Below are positions 18,219-28,069 of a stretch of DNA of 64,000 nt, one piece after another. The DNA is taken from positions 310,001 to 374,000 of the forward strand of contig NZ_JACDXV010000001.1 in NCBI RefSeq assembly GCF_015158295.1, given 5' to 3'. The translations under genes were made by a program, and so were the position numbers. Within the stretch, counting starts at the first letter, position 1. Each line of letters starts with the position of its first letter. The DNA comes from Devosia faecipullorum (lineage in GTDB: Bacteria > Pseudomonadota > Alphaproteobacteria > Rhizobiales > Devosiaceae). The notes beneath the pieces are model-generated. The model did not search any database and had not been told where the DNA came from. It saw nothing but the letters and a program-made list of their open reading frames with translations.

Positions 18219-19397
18219 ATGTCCGCACCGCTTACCCGAAACGATTATGCGCAGCCGATCATTGCTGGCGTCCTCGCCGCCATCGTTGGCTATGCCAGCA
18301 CATTCACCCTGATGCTGGCGGCGCTGACCGCTTCAGGAGCCTCGCCGCAACAGGCGGGATCGGGCCTGTTTTCCACCTGCGTCGCCATCGGCATCCTCAA
18401 TATCGTCGTGGCCTGGCGCATCCGCACGCCGACCAGCTTTGCCTGGACGACGCCGGGCCTGGCCTTTCTGCTCACCGTGGGCGAACCCGTGGGCGGCTTT
18501 CCGGCTGTCGCCGGCGCGTTCCTCGCTTGTGCCGCGCTGATCCTGCTCACCGGTTTTATCCGGCCGCTGGCACGAGCGGTCGCGGCCATCCCCTCCGCCC
18601 TTGCCAATGCGATGCTGGCCGGAATGCTGCTGGTGCTGTGCCTCGCGCCGGTCAACGCGGCAGCCGAAATGCCTTTTCAGGCGCTACCCATCCTCGCCGC
18701 CTGGGCACTCGGACTGCGCTTCGCCCGCCGTTATGCCGTACCCATCGCCGTGGTTGTGACAGGGATCGTGCTGGCCACAACCACGCATTTGCCGCCCAAT
18801 ACATTCGACGGCGCCTGGCCGAATCTCGTATTCGTCGTTCCCGAATTTACCGCCGATGCCCTGATCCGCATCGCCTTGCCGCTCTATGTCGTCACCATGG
18901 CATCGCAGAACCTGCCGGGCGTGGCGGTGATGAAGGCCAATGGCTATACCATCCAGCCCGCGCCCATCTTCGTGCTGACGGGTGTTACCAGCGCCCTGAC
19001 CGCATTGTTCGGCGGCGTCACCAACAATCTCGCGGCCATCACCGCCGCTATCTGCGCCGGTCCGGAAGCCCATGCCGATCCGAACCGGCGCTGGCCGGCC
19101 CCGGTCGCTGCTGGCTTCACCTATCTGGCGCTCGGCCTCCTCGCCAGCCTGGCTGCCGCCTTCATCGCTGCCTCGCCGCCCTTGCTGATCCAGGCCGTCG
19201 CGGGCCTGGCGCTGTTTTCCAGCCTTGCCGGCTCGCTCGCCGGTGCACTGGCGGATGAAGAATCGCGGCTGCCGGCCATCCTCACCTTCGTGACCACGGC
19301 TTCGGGAATCACCATTGCCGGAATTGGCGCCCCGTTCTGGGGCCTGGTCGGAGGCATTGTCCTGCTGATCATGCTGCGCACCAGCAAATCGTCTTGA
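18219..19397 (+). CDS. benE: BenE-family benzoate/proton symporter-like permease
   Basis: A 392-aa polytopic membrane protein of the BenE family, whose characterised members import benzoate with protons. Recognisable stretches include the N-terminal PIIAGVLAAIVGYASTFTL, RIRTPTSFAWTTPGLAFL, and GGVTNNLAAITAAICAGPEA. No benzoate-degradation gene is nearby, so the substrate is not confirmed. I prefer the ATG at 18219; a GTG seven codons upstream is possible. Its stop overlaps the TTG start of mobA. Confidence 0.85.
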   Translation: MSAPLTRNDYAQPIIAGVLAAIVGYASTFTLMLAALTASGASPQQAGSGLFSTCVAIGILNIVVAWRIRTPTSFAWTTPGLAFLLTVGEPVGGFPAVAGAFLACAALILLTGFIRPLARAVAAIPSALANAMLAGMLLVLCLAPVNAAAEMPFQALPILAAWALGLRFARRYAVPIAVVVTGIVLATTTHLPPNTFDGAWPNLVFVVPEFTADALIRIALPLYVVTMASQNLPGVAVMKANGYTIQPAPIFVLTGVTSALTALFGGVTNNLAAITAAICAGPEAHADPNRRWPAPVAAGFTYLALGLLASLAAAFIAASPPLLIQAVAGLALFSSLAGSLAGALADEESRLPAILTFVTTASGITIAGIGAPFWGLVGGIVLLIMLRTSKSS

Positions 19398-19990
19398 GCG
19401 CATATGCGCTCATTCTCGCCGGCGGGCGCGGCAGCCGATTGGGCGATGTGCGTAAGGGCGACCTGCGAATCGGCGGCCACAGGCTGATCGAACGAATCGC
19501 CGGCCGATTGCCCGACATGCCGATTCTGGTGTCCACCGGCCCGGGACAGGCGCCCGAACTTAGCTCGGGCACCGCCATCGCGGACGATTCGTCCGCCTTC
19601 GACGGCCCAATGGCGGGGATTTTGGCAGCGACCCGCCACCTTGCGGGCCGGGCGCGAGACAATGTTCTGTTGCTGACTGTCGCGGTCGATACGCCTTTCC
19701 TGCCGCGCGACTTTGTAACCCGCATGGAATCTGCGCTCACCGGGAGCGTCAGGGCCGCCTATGCCGCTTGGGGCGACGAAATTTATCCCACCAATGCAAT
19801 CTACCGCCTTTCGGCTCTGGCGCCGCTGCTGGTTGGCCCGGCCCCCGACAGCCCAAAACGCCTGCAGGCGGGGCTTGAGGCCGCGCGGATCGACTGGGCC
19901 GGTCTGTGCGCCGCCAATCCCTTTGCCAATCTCAACACGCTTGCCGACCTCATCGCCCTGGGCCAGAGAGCCCTTGCCGACGAAGAATGA
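19394..19990 (+). CDS. mobA: Molybdenum cofactor guanylyltransferase
   Basis: A 198-aa nucleotidyltransferase that links GMP to molybdopterin to make the guanine-dinucleotide form of the cofactor. The nucleotide-binding signature ALILAGGRGSRLGDVRKGDL is at residues 4-23, and the metal/nucleotide Asp lies in VAVDTPFLPRDF. The start is a TTG overlapping the benE stop, which suggests coupled but low translation. No other molybdenum cofactor gene is adjacent. It could be another MobA-like NTP transferase, but the small size and motifs favour MobA. Confidence 0.8.
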   Translation: MSAYALILAGGRGSRLGDVRKGDLRIGGHRLIERIAGRLPDMPILVSTGPGQAPELSSGTAIADDSSAFDGPMAGILAATRHLAGRARDNVLLLTVAVDTPFLPRDFVTRMESALTGSVRAAYAAWGDEIYPTNAIYRLSALAPLLVGPAPDSPKRLQAGLEAARIDWAGLCAANPFANLNTLADLIALGQRALADEE

Positions 19991-20083
19991 CAAGTTATTC
20001 ACATCGCTTTGCATTGAGGGCTTGGCAAACCGGATCAGTTTGGGTACACGGACCTCGCTCTCGAAATGAGGGCGCCAGAATGT

Positions 20084-20159
20084 TCCGCGATAGCTCAGTT
20101 GGTAGAGCGTTCGACTGTTAATCGAATGGTCGCTGGTTCGAGTCCAGCTCGCGGAGCCA
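20084..20159 (+). tRNA. tRNA-Asn (GTT)
   Basis: A 76-nt cloverleaf with encoded CCA. The acceptor TCCGCGA pairs with TCGCGGA, the D-arm reads TAGCTCAGTTGGTAGAGC, the anticodon loop CTGTTAA gives GTT, and the T-arm contains GGTTCGAGTCC. Confidence 0.97.
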
Positions 20160-20255
20160 TTCTTCTTTCCCCGCCCTGCTCCGATATTGGCAATCCCGAT
20201 TGCTCTTCTCATGAGCGCGGGATAGGACGGGTAAAACCGTCTCGAAGAATTTCCC

Positions 20256-21476
20256 ATGACCAGCGTTTCTACCGTCTCTGCGTCGAATACGCAGCGCGCC
20301 ACCCTGACCATCCTTCTGGCTGTCAGCGGCGCGCATCTGCTCAATGACCTGATGCAGTTCCTGCTGCCGGCGCTCTATCCGATGCTGAAGGACAATTATA
20401 ACCTGTCCTATCTGCAGATCGGTCTGCTGACGCTGGGCCAACAGATTACCGCCTGCGTGCTTCAGCCGGTGTTCGGGCTGTCCGGCGACCTCAAGCCCAA
20501 GCCCTATTGGCTGGCGCTGTCCATGGCCGTCGTGGCGGCGGGCGTGGCGCTGCTGGCGGCGGCAAATGGCTTCTGGCTGCTGTTCGCCGCGTCGGTCATC
20601 ATGGGCACCGGCTCGGCTCTCTTCCATCCCGAAGCATCGCGCGTGTCACGCATGGCATCGGGCGGGCGGCTGGGTTTTGCCCAATCGCTGTTCCAGGTCG
20701 GCGGCAATGCGGGCACGGCGCTCGGCCCATTGGCGGCGGCGCTGATCCTGCTGCCGCTGGGCCAATCCAGCATTTTCTACTTCCTGATCGTCGCCGCCCT
20801 CGGCCTCGCGCTGCTGACCTATGTCGGCCGCTGGTTCGTCGAGCATCAGCGCCAGACGGCCAGCCGGCCCAAGGCGGCCATATTCAAGCCCGCACTGTCG
20901 CGCCAGCGGCTGATCATCGCCTTCATCGTGATCGGCGCGCTGCTGCTCAGCAAATTCATCTATATCGAGGGCCTCAAGAGCTATTACGCCTTCTTCCTCA
21001 TCGAGAAATTCGCGCTGACCGCCCAGGAGGCCCAGCTTTACCTCTTCGCCTTCCTTGGCGCGGTGGCCGCCGGCACCTTTATCGGCGGACCGGTGGGCGA
21101 TCGCTATGGTCGTCTCGCCGTAATCTGGGTGTCGATCCTGGGCGCCCTGCCCTTCACCCTCGCCCTGCCCTATCTCGATCTGTTCTGGACGGCGGTGATG
21201 AGCATCATTATCGGCCTCATCCTCTCCTCGGCCTTTTCCGCCATGGTCGTTTATGCGCAGGAACTGGTTCCCGGCAAGGTCGGCATGATTTCCGGCTTCA
21301 TCTTCGGTTTTGCCTTCGGCATCGGGGCCATCGGCGCGGCGCTGATGGGCGCCATGGCCGACTGGATCGGCATGATTCCCGTATTCCAGATTTGCGCCGT
21401 GCTGCCGGCACTTGGTATTCTCACCATCTTCCTGCCGAGAACGGCCGAACTGCACCCTGAAAGGAAGCTGGCATGA
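20256..21476 (+). CDS. fsr: Fosmidomycin-resistance-like MFS efflux transporter
   Basis: A 406-aa major facilitator transporter with 12 predicted spans. The N-terminal block SGAHLLNDLMQFLLPALYPM and the second-helix motif GLLTLGQQITACVLQPVFG match the Fsr family, as does SALFHPEASRVSRMASGGR in the loop after helix 4. Fsr proteins expel fosmidomycin and probably other compounds. It follows tRNA-Asn and overlaps the next gene by 4 bp (ATGA), so the two are co-translated. Confidence 0.85.
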   Translation: MTSVSTVSASNTQRATLTILLAVSGAHLLNDLMQFLLPALYPMLKDNYNLSYLQIGLLTLGQQITACVLQPVFGLSGDLKPKPYWLALSMAVVAAGVALLAAANGFWLLFAASVIMGTGSALFHPEASRVSRMASGGRLGFAQSLFQVGGNAGTALGPLAAALILLPLGQSSIFYFLIVAALGLALLTYVGRWFVEHQRQTASRPKAAIFKPALSRQRLIIAFIVIGALLLSKFIYIEGLKSYYAFFLIEKFALTAQEAQLYLFAFLGAVAAGTFIGGPVGDRYGRLAVIWVSILGALPFTLALPYLDLFWTAVMSIIIGLILSSAFSAMVVYAQELVPGKVGMISGFIFGFAFGIGAIGAALMGAMADWIGMIPVFQICAVLPALGILTIFLPRTAELHPERKLA

Positions 21477-21925
21477 GCAGCGGATCGGAAATCGACGGCG
21501 AAAGCCAGATCACGCTGACGCGCACCATTGCCGCCAATGTCAGCGACGTCTTCGCCGCATGGACGGACCCGGCGCTGATCGAACAATGGCAGGTGGACGA
21601 AGCCGAGTTCGACGCCTTCGAGGGCGGGCATTATCATTTCATCACCTTTTCGGATGAAGACGACGAAGCCGATCACGAAGTTTCGGGCGAAGTGCTGCAA
21701 TTCGCCGAAGACCAGAAACTGGTCCTCTCCTGGGTGCATCGGGATGCCGAGGCCGACGAAGATCTGATTTTCGTGCTCGACATCACTTTCACGCCGCTCG
21801 GCGAAGATGCCACCCGCATCACGCTGATCGAGCGCGGCCTCGCCCATGCCGATGCGCAGACGCGGATTTTCTCCATGGAAGCCTGGAGCGCGGCGCTGGA
21901 GCAATTGGCCGAATTGATGGAATGA
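21473..21925 (+). CDS. SRPBCC / AHSA1-type ligand-binding protein
   Basis: A 150-aa cytoplasmic protein of the START/SRPBCC superfamily, AHSA1 (Aha1 C-terminal-like) branch: ITLTRTIAANVSDVFAAWTDPALIEQW near the start and the usual C-terminal helix SMEAWSAALEQLAELM. Such proteins form a hydrophobic cavity for a small ligand; no enzymatic role can be assigned. Very acidic overall. It overlaps the upstream Fsr-like gene by 4 bp. Confidence 0.85.
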   Translation: MSSGSEIDGESQITLTRTIAANVSDVFAAWTDPALIEQWQVDEAEFDAFEGGHYHFITFSDEDDEADHEVSGEVLQFAEDQKLVLSWVHRDAEADEDLIFVLDITFTPLGEDATRITLIERGLAHADAQTRIFSMEAWSAALEQLAELME

Positions 21926-21979
21926 ACTGAACCGGGACGCGCCCAACATCGTATCAGAGGCAATTCCGGAGCCTCGCCC

Positions 21980-23377
21980 GTGTCCAAAGCCCTGATCTGG
22001 CTGCGCAACGATCTGCGCCTTGCCGACAACCCCGCCCTTGCACAGGCCTGCAAGGCCCAGGAGGTCGTGGCCCTTTACATCCACGAAATGGACGCCGGAT
22101 TGCGGCCACCGGGTGGCGCGGCGCGCTGGTGGCTGCATAACAGCCTGAACGCGCTCGGCCGCGACCTGGCGGAGATTGGCATTCCGCTGCTGGTCGAAAG
22201 CGGCCCGGCGCAGTCAGTTCTTGCTCGCGTGCTGAGGCAAATTGGCGCCACGGAACTGCACTGGAATCGGCGTTATGCCCCGGCCAGCCGCGAGCACGAT
22301 GCCGCGTTGAAGACATCGTTGCAGGCTCAGGAGATAAATGTCACCTCCCACAGGGGCAATGTGCTGGTCGAGCCCTGGACCATCCAGACCGGGCAAGGCA
22401 AACCGTATTCGGTCTTCACCCCCTTCTGGAAATCGCTGAAACAGCACGAGATCGCCCAGCCCCTTGCCGCGCCTTCTGGCCGGGCCAAAAAATTCGGGCT
22501 GGTGGATATTGATTATCGCCAGCCGGCCTGGGCGGCGAAACTGGCGCCCCATTGGGCCATTGGCGAACAGGCGGCGACCGAAAGGCTCGCGGATTTCCTC
22601 GATAGCCAAGTCGTGCACTATCCGCAGGAGCGGGATTTTCCGGCAAAGGAGGCGTCCTCGCGCCTCTCCCCGCATTTGCATTTCGGGGAAATCAGCCCGC
22701 GGCAGATCTGGCATGCTGCCCAGATTCTCGCCCATGCCAAGCCGGCCCTTGCCGGGGCCATCGACAAATTCCTCTCCGAACTGGCCTGGCGCGATTTCAG
22801 CTATCACCAGCTCTATCACCGACAGGACATTGCCAGCGTGCCGATGCAGGGCAAATACGAGGCCATGCAATGGCGCGATGCACCGGAGCACTTGCGGGCC
22901 TGGCAGCAGGGACGCACAGGCATCCCCATCATCGATGCGGGCATGCGCCAATTGTGGGAAACCGGCACCATGCACAATAGGGTGCGCATGCTGGTTGCGT
23001 CCTTCCTGACCAAAAACCTATTGATTGACTGGCGGGCAGGCGAAAGCTGGTTCTGGGACTGCCTGGTCGATGCCGACGAAGCCAATAACCCGGCAAGCTG
23101 GCAATGGGTCGCCGGCAGCGGCCTCGATGCCGCCCCCTATTTTCGCATCTTCAATCCCGTAACCCAGGGCGAACGCTTCGACCCGGATGGTGCTTATGTG
23201 CGCCGCTTCGTGCCCGAACTGGCAAAGTTGGATGACAAGTGGATCCATAGGCCCGCAGAGGCGCCCACAAACGTCCTCAGCGCTGCCGAGATAGGGCTGG
23301 GAGAAACCTATCCCAGGCCCATGCTCGATCTTAAACTCAGTCGGCAGCGGGCTCTGGATGCGCTATCGGCTCTATAG
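21980..23377 (+). CDS. phrB: Deoxyribodipyrimidine photolyase
   Basis: Light-dependent repair of UV-induced pyrimidine dimers with FAD as catalytic cofactor, 465 aa. The N-terminal antenna-binding domain begins ALIWLRNDLRLADNPAL. The FAD domain holds GIPIIDAGMRQLWETG, MHNRVRMLVASFLTKNLL, NNPASWQWVAGSGLDAAPY and FRIFNPVTQG. The position that is usually Glu in the WREF motif reads WRDF here. The start is a GTG. It follows the AHSA1-type gene by 54 bp on the same strand. Confidence 0.94.
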   Translation: MSKALIWLRNDLRLADNPALAQACKAQEVVALYIHEMDAGLRPPGGAARWWLHNSLNALGRDLAEIGIPLLVESGPAQSVLARVLRQIGATELHWNRRYAPASREHDAALKTSLQAQEINVTSHRGNVLVEPWTIQTGQGKPYSVFTPFWKSLKQHEIAQPLAAPSGRAKKFGLVDIDYRQPAWAAKLAPHWAIGEQAATERLADFLDSQVVHYPQERDFPAKEASSRLSPHLHFGEISPRQIWHAAQILAHAKPALAGAIDKFLSELAWRDFSYHQLYHRQDIASVPMQGKYEAMQWRDAPEHLRAWQQGRTGIPIIDAGMRQLWETGTMHNRVRMLVASFLTKNLLIDWRAGESWFWDCLVDADEANNPASWQWVAGSGLDAAPYFRIFNPVTQGERFDPDGAYVRRFVPELAKLDDKWIHRPAEAPTNVLSAAEIGLGETYPRPMLDLKLSRQRALDALSAL

Positions 23378-23586
23378 CCGGAAATTCTATTCCGCTTCTC
23401 CACGCCGCCGCGGCCTGTGCTTGCGCAGAGAGCGCGGAGAAGGAAATCCCCTGCCCAATTGAGCGTTTACGCCTTGCCGCCCTTGGCCGCGACACCTACC
23501 ATAAATGACTGATCCGCTTGGTTTTGCGTTTCTTCCCACGGCAAAACCGCTCTCCAATTGCGCGACAAATTCTAGAAAACAGATCC

Positions 23587-24636
23587 ATGGCCAAGCACGA
23601 AGACCTCATTTCCGCCATCGGCAATACGCCGCTCATCCGCCTCAAGCGCGTGTCGGCGCTGACCGGCTGCGACATCTGGGGGAAGGCGGAATTCCTCAAT
23701 CCCGGTCAATCGGTCAAGGATCGGGCGGCGCTGTTCATCATTCATGACGCGGTGAAGTCGGGAAAGCTCAAGCCGGGCGGCACGATCGTCGAGGGGACCG
23801 CTGGCAATACCGGGATCGGGCTGACGCTCGTCGCCAATGCGCTCGGCTTCAAATCGGTAATCGTCATCCCCGATACCCAGAGCCAGGAGAAGAAGGACGC
23901 ACTGCGTCTCTATGGGGCCGAATTGATCGAGGTGCCGGCCAAGCCCTACAAACACCCCAATAACTACATCAAGGTTTCGGGGCGGCTGGCGAACAAGCTC
24001 GCCGCCGAACTGCCCGATGGCGCGGTCTGGGCCAATCAATTCGATAACCTGTCCAATAAACGCGCCCATGTCGAAACCACCGGCCCCGAAATTTGGCAGC
24101 AGACCAATGGCCGCATCGATGGCTTTATCTGCGCCGTGGGTTCCGGCGGCACCTTGGCCGGCGTGGCCGAGGCATTGCGCGCCCGCAATTCCGACATCCA
24201 GATCGGCCTGGCCGATCCCGAGGGGGCGTCGCTCTATGAATATTACGCCCATGGCGAACTGAAATCCTCGGGCAATTCCATCACCGAGGGCATCGGTCAG
24301 GGCCGGATCACGGCCAATCTGGAAGGGCTGGACGTGGACCTGCCCTATCAGATCCCCGATGCGGAAGCCCTGCCCTATATCTACGACCTGCTCGAATATG
24401 AGGGCCTGTGCGTCGGCGGCTCCAGCGCCATCAACATTGCCGGTGCGGTGCGCATGGCGCGCGATCTGGGCCCCGGCAAGACCATCGTCACCGTGCTGTG
24501 CGATTATGGCAATCGCTATGCCAGCAAGATCTATAATCCTGCCTTCCTGCGCGAAAAGGGCCTGCCCATCCCCTCCTGGACGGAGGGCCGCACACCCATC
24601 GACATCTCCGGCATCATGGAGCCTGACCCCGCCTAG
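23587..24636 (+). CDS. cysK: Cysteine synthase A (O-acetylserine sulfhydrylase)
   Basis: PLP enzyme making cysteine from O-acetylserine and sulfide, 349 aa, slightly longer than E. coli CysK. The PLP lysine lies in NPGQSVKDRAA, the substrate loop reads EGTAGNTGIG (the TSGNTG loop with Ala for Ser), the phosphate loop is GSGGTLAG and CVGGSSAIN is near the C-terminus. I start at the ATG at 23587 because ISAIGNTPLIRL should lie close to the N-terminus. It could instead use another activated serine, since this long branch is less studied. Confidence 0.9.
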   Translation: MAKHEDLISAIGNTPLIRLKRVSALTGCDIWGKAEFLNPGQSVKDRAALFIIHDAVKSGKLKPGGTIVEGTAGNTGIGLTLVANALGFKSVIVIPDTQSQEKKDALRLYGAELIEVPAKPYKHPNNYIKVSGRLANKLAAELPDGAVWANQFDNLSNKRAHVETTGPEIWQQTNGRIDGFICAVGSGGTLAGVAEALRARNSDIQIGLADPEGASLYEYYAHGELKSSGNSITEGIGQGRITANLEGLDVDLPYQIPDAEALPYIYDLLEYEGLCVGGSSAINIAGAVRMARDLGPGKTIVTVLCDYGNRYASKIYNPAFLREKGLPIPSWTEGRTPIDISGIMEPDPA

Positions 24637-24700
24637 TTTCGGGATTGCGGCCCGGCAAGCGCCTGCTAGAGTGCATCGCGACTAGCGCTCATGAGGCAAA

Positions 24701-26152
24701 GTGATCGGAATAGACGACATCCTGCGCGCCGTTGTTGCGGACCTGCATATCGTGGCCCTCATCATGGGCGCCACCTATGTGCTTGCGATTGTGTGCGCCG
24801 TTCGGGAAATCCTCAATTCCCGCACTTCGCAGGGATCGATCGCCTGGCTCCTGTCCCTGATTCTGCTGCCCATCCCCTCGGTGCTGCTTTACCTGGTCTT
24901 CGGCTGGAAGCTGTTCGACGACTACGCCACCGACCGCATGCAGAACGGGCGCGCCGACCGCCCCTTGCGCGCCAAGGATCTGGCGCTGATCGACCGCGAA
25001 ACCGATGCGCTCTGGCCGGTCCAGGTCCACGTTTCCGAACTGCCCTTCCTCAAGGGCAATGATGTGGAATTGCTGATCGACGGCAAGGCGACCTTCGATT
25101 CGATCTTCGCCGGCATCGATGCTGCCCAAGAATATCTGCTGGTGCAGTTCTACATCGTCCGCGACGATGCGCTGGGCCAGCAATTGGCCGAACGGCTGAT
25201 CGCCAAGGCCAAGGCGGGCGTCCCCGTCTTCCTGCTCTATGACGACATCGGTAGTTCCGGCATGCCCAGGCGCTTCCGGCGCGAATTGCGCGAAGCCGGG
25301 GTGAAGGTGGCCGGTTTCAACCATCGGCACAAGCTGTTGCGCTTCTATGGTCCGACCCGGATCAACTACCGAAATCATCGCAAGATCGTCGTTGCCGACG
25401 GCAAGCATGCCTGGGTCGGCGGGCACAATGTGGGTGTGGAATATCTGGGCGAAGACCCCAAGGTGGGCCCCTGGCGCGATACCCATGTGCGGGTATCGGG
25501 GCCGGCCGCACTGGGCTGTGCGCTGCTGTTCCGCGAGGATTGGGAATGGGCGACGGGCGAAAGCCTGCCCAACCGACCGCCCAGGGAATTGGAAACCTTC
25601 GGCGATCAATCGGTGCTGGTGATGGGCAGCGGACCGGCCGACAAGCTGGAAGAATGCGCCATTGCCTTCACCGATCTGATCGGGCGGGCGCGGGAGCGAC
25701 TGTGGATCGTCAGCCCCTATTTCGTCCCAGACACCGATATTCGAACTGCCCTCTACGCGGCGCGGCTGCGCGGGGTGGACGTGCGCATCATGCTGCCCGC
25801 CAATCCCGACCACAAGCTCGTCTGGCTGGCCAGCATTTCCCATGCCGACGCCATGGTGGAGCACGACATCGGCGTCTACCGCTACAATAACGGGTTCCTG
25901 CACCAGAAGGTCGTCTTGATGGACGACCAGATCGCCACTGTCGGCAGCGTCAATTTTGACAATCGATCCTTCGCGATCAATTTCGAGATCACCCTCTGGT
26001 TCGTCGACCCGGAGATGATTGCGGACGTCGAGACCATGCTGCTGAAGGATTTCGAATCCTGTCACCAGGTGGGCCGCGCCGAGGTCGAAAGCCGTCCCTG
26101 GCCGCTTTACGTTCTGGCTCAGGCGGCGCGTCTCCTTTCTCCCGTTCTCTAG
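24701..26152 (+). CDS. cls: Cardiolipin synthase (phospholipase D superfamily)
   Basis: Membrane enzyme that joins phosphatidylglycerol molecules to make cardiolipin, 483 aa. It has two N-terminal membrane helices (about residues 12-35 and 46-68) and two HxK(x)4D catalytic motifs, HRKIVVADGKHAWVGG near residue 226 and HQKVVLMDDQIATVGSVNFD near residue 403. The start is GTG with GAGG upstream. alaX begins 8 bp after its stop. Confidence 0.94.
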   Translation: MIGIDDILRAVVADLHIVALIMGATYVLAIVCAVREILNSRTSQGSIAWLLSLILLPIPSVLLYLVFGWKLFDDYATDRMQNGRADRPLRAKDLALIDRETDALWPVQVHVSELPFLKGNDVELLIDGKATFDSIFAGIDAAQEYLLVQFYIVRDDALGQQLAERLIAKAKAGVPVFLLYDDIGSSGMPRRFRRELREAGVKVAGFNHRHKLLRFYGPTRINYRNHRKIVVADGKHAWVGGHNVGVEYLGEDPKVGPWRDTHVRVSGPAALGCALLFREDWEWATGESLPNRPPRELETFGDQSVLVMGSGPADKLEECAIAFTDLIGRARERLWIVSPYFVPDTDIRTALYAARLRGVDVRIMLPANPDHKLVWLASISHADAMVEHDIGVYRYNNGFLHQKVVLMDDQIATVGSVNFDNRSFAINFEITLWFVDPEMIADVETMLLKDFESCHQVGRAEVESRPWPLYVLAQAARLLSPVL

Positions 26153-26160
26153 AGTTCACG

Positions 26161-26874
26161 ATGACCGAATTTCTGTTCCGCGACGACGCCTATCTCCGTT
26201 CGACGGAGGCTCGAGTCACCCGCATCACCGAACAGGGCGGGATCGTGCTGGACCGGACGGTCTTCTACGCCACTTCCGGCGGCCAGCCCGGCGATAGCGG
26301 CAGGCTGGTGCTTGAGGGCGGCAGGTCTTTGCTCGTAGGCACCGCCCTCCATCCTGATGGCGACAAGACTTCAATCGTTCACGTCCCGGCGGAGGGGCAG
26401 TCCCTGCCGCAGGTCGGCGAGATTGTCGGCATCGAACTGGACTGGGACCGGCGCTACCGCCTGATGCGCATGCATACGGCGCTGCATCTGCTCTCGGTGG
26501 TCTTTCCCTTCCCGGTCACCGGCGGACAGATCGGCGAAGACAAAGGGCGCCTCGATTTCGATATGCCGGAGGTTCCCGACAATCTTGCTGCGCTGGAACA
26601 GGATTTGAACGCAATGGTCGCAGCCGACCATGCGGTCAGCACCGAATGGATCAGCGACGCCGAAATGGAAGCCAAGGCGGATCTGATCAAGACCATGAAG
26701 GTGAAGCCGCCTATGGGACAGGGCCGGGTGCGGCTGGTGCGGATCGGCGATGTGGATCTGCAACCCTGCGGCGGCACGCATGTGGCGCGAACCGGCGAGA
26801 TCGGCAAGCTGGAACTGGGCAAGATCGAGAAGAAGGGCAAGCAGAACCGGCGCGTCAGCCTGCTCTTTGCCTGA
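26161..26874 (+). CDS. AlaX-type alanyl-tRNA editing protein
   Basis: A free-standing editing domain that deacylates Ser- or Gly-charged tRNA-Ala, 237 aa. It carries an N-terminal AlaRS-like beta domain (FYATSGGQPGDSG) and the zinc/catalytic motifs MHTALHLL and CGGTHVARTGE. Size and domain order fit the medium AlaX class. It follows cls by 8 bp and converges with the second amino-acid binding protein gene, whose stop is 11 bp away. Confidence 0.92.
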   Translation: MTEFLFRDDAYLRSTEARVTRITEQGGIVLDRTVFYATSGGQPGDSGRLVLEGGRSLLVGTALHPDGDKTSIVHVPAEGQSLPQVGEIVGIELDWDRRYRLMRMHTALHLLSVVFPFPVTGGQIGEDKGRLDFDMPEVPDNLAALEQDLNAMVAADHAVSTEWISDAEMEAKADLIKTMKVKPPMGQGRVRLVRIGDVDLQPCGGTHVARTGEIGKLELGKIEKKGKQNRRVSLLFA

Positions 26875-26885
26875 GCCCTTTGGGC

Positions 26886-27908
26886 CTACAATATCGGCGG
26901 CGCGTAGAGCAGGCCGCCATTGCTCCAGAGCGCATTCTGGCCCCGCAACATGGCCGCGCCGGTCAGGGCCCCGAAATGGCGGTCGTAAAGCTCGGAATAG
27001 CTGCCCACCGCGCGAATGGCATCGCTCATGAAGGTCGGCCTTAGGCCAAGCGCGCTGCCGAAATCGCTCTCAAGGCCGAGGATGCGCCGCACCGCCGGCG
27101 TGCGCGCGGCGGTCAGCGAGTCGATATTGGCACTGGTGACCCCCACCTCCTCGGCGGTGATCAGCGCGAAAATGGTCCAGCGGACGATCTCGAACCATTG
27201 ATCGTCATCCTGGCGCACCACCGGACCCAGCACTTCCTTGGAAATCCGCTCCGGCAGGATGCGATGCAGCGCCGGCTCCTGAAGTTCGCGGCGGATGGCC
27301 TGCAATTGCCTGCCCGATGCCGAAACGACCTGGCACAGGCCGGCGCGATAGGCGGTCAACAGATCGGCGGTTTCCTCATAGACGACCTCCCTGAACGAGG
27401 TCTGGTTCGAAAAGAAGAATTCACCCAGCGCCTCAACGTCGCCAAAACCGTCCACGACACAGATACTGATATCGTCCAGTTCATAGGCGGATACCACGCC
27501 CAGCGATTGCGGAACCAGAAAGGCCTGGCCGTCGAAGAAGGTCGGCGTCACGTAGCGGGCGCCGAAACGGCTGTCGCGCCCCGCCGTCCAGGCGCCGTTG
27601 CGCATCAGCACATCGACGCTGCCGGTCTGGAGCGGCGCGAAGCGGGCCTCGCCACGATAAGACCGAAACTCGATGAGGTCGGGATTGCCGAAAATCGCGG
27701 CGGCCAGCGCCCGGCAGAGATCGACGTCGAAACCCGACCAGCGGCTATCCGTATCCATCTGCGCGAACCCGGCCAGCGGATTGCTCGAACCGCACACCAG
27801 AAATCCCCGCTCCCGCACGCTCTCCAGCGTTTGCGCCACAACCGGCTGCGCCGCCAGCCCCAAAAGGCAGGCGGCCAGAAGCAGGACTGGCTTGAACGGA
27901 TTAGGCAA
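26886..27908 (-). CDS. Divergent AapJ paralogue, amino-acid ABC transporter binding protein
   Basis: A 340-aa periplasmic binding protein (signal peptide ending near PVVAQ) aligning along its length with AapJ at 31315-32331: GFDVDLCRALAAAIF versus GIEVDYCRAMAAAIF, ISKEVLGPVVRQDDDQWF versus ISKEPLGPVVRAGDTQWF. Ligand-site segments differ: SRTTTWT in AapJ is MRNGAWT here, and ESGTTTE is VDGFGDVE. It starts at TTG with a weak ribosome binding site and lies 161 bp after aapP, so expression is probably low or separate. It may give the transporter another specificity, or be a decaying copy, though no frameshift is seen. Confidence 0.86.
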   Translation of the reverse strand: MPNPFKPVLLLAACLLGLAAQPVVAQTLESVRERGFLVCGSSNPLAGFAQMDTDSRWSGFDVDLCRALAAAIFGNPDLIEFRSYRGEARFAPLQTGSVDVLMRNGAWTAGRDSRFGARYVTPTFFDGQAFLVPQSLGVVSAYELDDISICVVDGFGDVEALGEFFFSNQTSFREVVYEETADLLTAYRAGLCQVVSASGRQLQAIRRELQEPALHRILPERISKEVLGPVVRQDDDQWFEIVRWTIFALITAEEVGVTSANIDSLTAARTPAVRRILGLESDFGSALGLRPTFMSDAIRAVGSYSELYDRHFGALTGAAMLRGQNALWSNGGLLYAPPIL

Positions 27909-28069
27909 AATCGCGGCTCTCTATTTTCAGCCATTCATATTGTCAGCCAGACAAAAGGGGTCAAGCCGACGACCGGCCTGACCCCCGATTATTTGCTGCT
28001 GCAATGACGAGGACGATGGATCACCGGGCGCGTCCGGCTCCCAATCGCCCTGCCATTTGGGCATCACTC

